Positions 61,814 to 64,000 of a stretch of 64,000 nt of DNA are shown piece by piece; the first letter of the stretch is position 1; each line of letters begins with the position of its first letter. The DNA is from Grammothele lineata. Lineage: Eukaryota > Basidiomycota > Agaricomycetes > Polyporales > Polyporaceae. Location of the stretch: contig NDFF03000057.1 in NCBI GenBank assembly GCA_002150815.3, positions 124,001-188,000 of the forward strand, in the 5' to 3' direction. The notes below the pieces were generated by a model. It was not told the DNA's origin. It did no database searches and saw nothing but the letters and a program-made list of their open reading frames with translations. The translations under genes were made by a program, and so were the position numbers.

Positions 61814-63370
61814 ATGACCGACAACCAGCCCGCGCGCATCCCAAAGACCGCGTCGTCTGTTCACGACGTCTCGGCCGAAAAGCCTCCCTTCGGGTCCAGG
61901 TTCCTCACTGACGACGCAGACGTCTGGAGCCAGAATGCCTGGGACCACGTCCCTCCGCCAGACGATCAGGATGAAGTGATCTCTGCCGCACTCATCAAAC
62001 AGAAGAGCGCGCCAGTCCCTGATAGCGAGAAACCGAAATACAACGAGAAGCCCGCGCGGCACTGGTGCGACCACAATCCAATGCTACATTACACGTACCT
62101 GACTTTCGTGAATGATAGGGACAATTTTTACAAGGCGAATGCTGACAACTTCTTCCGGAATAGAAAATGGTCATCACTAGCCGTCTATCCTAAATTCCCA
62201 TGACTGACAGCTACCAGCATACAGGCTTCATCTAGAGTTTCCGGAGCTCAAAGATGCGGCTGAGCCTGATGTAACGATCTGGTCATCCACGTTTCCGCGC
62301 TCTGATCAACATACTTCAGGCAGGCCCAATGACAGTCGCTGAGCTTGGTTGCGGTGTGTCCATGATGATATTCCCTCAGATTGACAGGTCTTAAACATTT
62401 ACAGGTGCTGGAAACGCGGTGTTTCCTTTACTATCCGCCAACCAGAACCCCGATCTTCACCTGTATGCGTATGACTATGCCTCGCATGCCATAAAGCTGG
62501 TACAAGTATGCGCGCTGCTCGTCCGATTTGACCGAAATCCTACTAACCTACTCTCTAGAATAATCCCCTCTATACGTCACCACCCGTCGGTACCATCCAA
62601 GCGGCGGTATGGGACCTCACTTCGCCTACCTTACCTCCAGGTTTGGAACCGGAAAGCGTAGACATCATCGTCCTCATCTTCGTACTCAGCGCGTTACACC
62701 CCGCCGAATGGGCGAACGCCGTCAACAACGTCCACAAGGTACAAATCCTTTCCCCCTGTGATGTTCCTCACGAACTAACTCGAGGCGACTGTAGCTTCTA
62801 AAACCCGGCGGTCGGGTCCTCGTGCGCGACTATGGACGGTATGACCTCACACAGCTCCGCTTCAAGGGTGGTCGGTTGCTCGACGATAACTTCTACATCC
62901 GCGGAGACAAGACACGCGTCTACTTCTTCGAACTTGGTAAACCCTTCTCTTCTATACGCCAGCTAAGATCTCACCAGATATTTGCAGATGAGCTCTCTCT
63001 GCTGTTCACCGGCTCGCCCGCCCCCGCCGCCTCAAGAGAGTCAAGACCGGTCCAGGTTATTGACGAGACTGACGAGCCCGAAGCCAGTCAATCCACCCCT
63101 CTCGCCTCCCCCGAGCCCTCTGGGGCGAACACCCCTATCTTTGCCGAACTGAACGCCTCGACACCCGAGTCAGTCGCTCCGGAACGTCTTCTCCTGACGA
63201 AATCGGGCGCGATCCACCCAATCTTGGCCGGCTCGCCCGCACCGAAGGAGGGCGTACATCCGCTCTTCGGCATAGAGCAGCTCGGCGTCGACCGTAGGCT
63301 CATTGTGAACAGGAAGCGGCAGCTGAAGATGTACAGGGTATGGATGCAAGGAAAGTTCAGGAAGTTGTAA
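61814..63370 (+). CDS. TRM140: tRNA N3-methylcytidine methyltransferase (Trm140/METTL2 type)
   Basis: SAM-dependent enzyme forming m3C32 in the anticodon loop of tRNA-Thr/Ser. The start is the ATG at 61814. The N-terminus carries the family block [21 protein letters not shown], followed by [15 protein letters not shown]. Motif I, VAELGCGAGN, is interrupted by an intron and continues as [20 protein letters not shown]. Then come [18 protein letters not shown] and [24 protein letters not shown], and [23 protein letters not shown]. The last block [19 protein letters not shown] is the C-terminal family signature. Between DELSLLF and the last block is an insertion of roughly 90 residues, Pro/Ser/Thr-rich, not typical of the core fold. 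The intron 62937-62987 is 51 nt and open, so its retention would add 17 residues. The yeast name is used for the family; orthology within METTL2/6/8 is not certain. Confidence 0.88.
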
Positions 63371-64000
63371 ATGTGCGAATGTGCCCTTACGCTCGTACAT
63401 GACATCATCTCGTAATGCTTGTAGAGCGTAATGGAGACCTTGCGACAACAGGTCTGTCGGTGTGACGTAACGTAAAACCTGAGCCTCTACAGTTGTGAGC
63501 TCAACTTCGTCGAAACGTTAGCGCCGCACTCTAGGGACAGTATATACTGGGCGGTGTTCCTGCGTTCGATAAGTTTGATCACAAACCGAATTGTTCAAGT
63601 CAAATACTGAGCAATGATCGGTGGTATGGTGACATTGCCGCACTCGTGATGAGACACACAAGCCTTCAATTAGGGAATAGCACATGATTGGACATAACAG
63701 ACTTCGAGAGGACGCAGTCTGACGCCACGATGGTGGCGGAGGTGCTGTTCCGAATCCTAGTCGCAGGCAGGCAATGGGACACCCGGCTTCGTGTACGTTA
63801 TCCTTCTCACTGGATGCAAGTACACTATCCCATCACGGACACAATTGTCCGTGTCAGTGATGCCGTGCCTGCAGCCAAAACATCACGTTAAGGACGGGCA
63901 CCAACTATAGTGAAATGCGCAGAAGACTCACGCATCCTTCAGATGTATGCTAACGGCTTCGGAAGAGGTTGATTCCCAATCGGCACACAGCGAACATATC
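63371..64000. other. Right-edge region without a recognised gene
   Basis: 630 bases after the methyltransferase stop. Only a short frame (63688-63891, with a non-ATG start) without motifs is present. Confidence 0.4.

Overview
The window looks like a chromosome segment of a filamentous basidiomycete, most likely an Agaricomycete. Genes carry many short introns (mostly 50-65 nt, GT-AG). Exons are small, down to 7-14 nt. Both strands are used, and the families are typical of mushroom-forming fungi: clade-type sesquiterpene synthases, multi-intron P450s, F-box-like proteins, 7TM proteins, and a DEP-DH-PH-CNH RhoGEF. All gene models were built by hand from reading frames and splice signals. Where exon lists are given, the phases close exactly.

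Left arm (1-16.1 kb): sesquiterpene synthase TS-A (1187-2485), P450-A (4863-7088), an F-box-like protein (7808-8825, minus), and two tandem RhoGEF-like genes (10731-12983 and about 13729-16099). The two RhoGEF-like genes keep the PH and CNH regions but have lost the catalytic DH domain.

Middle (18.5-34.5 kb): housekeeping genes. These are an amino-acid permease, a GPATCH1-type G-patch protein, a Mak11/PAK1IP1 WD40 protein, mitochondrial GatA, and a TGS1-type cap hypermethylase. A gene-poor GC-rich stretch (20.9-25.3 kb) lies between the permease and the G-patch gene.

Right arm (35-54.3 kb): a probable secondary-metabolite cluster. It holds an HxxxD acyltransferase, a free-standing NRPS-like adenylation protein, P450-B, sesquiterpene synthase TS-B, an HGGG/GDSAG alpha/beta hydrolase, a 7TM membrane protein and a BBE-like FAD oxidase. 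A large RhoGEF with two DH modules (55.2-61.4 kb, minus) and a tRNA m3C methyltransferase (61.8-63.4 kb) follow.

The most striking feature is that the two arms carry paralogous sets. TS-A/TS-B match in motif spacing and splice sites. P450-A/P450-B share seven of ten exon lengths exactly. RhoGEF-like genes sit on both sides, full length on the right and DH-less on the left. A plausible working model for the right arm is a sesquiterpene scaffold (TS-B) oxidised by P450-B and the BBE-like oxidase, acylated by the adenylation/acyltransferase pair, and trimmed by the hydrolase. That pathway is inference from neighbourhood and family, not shown by the sequence.
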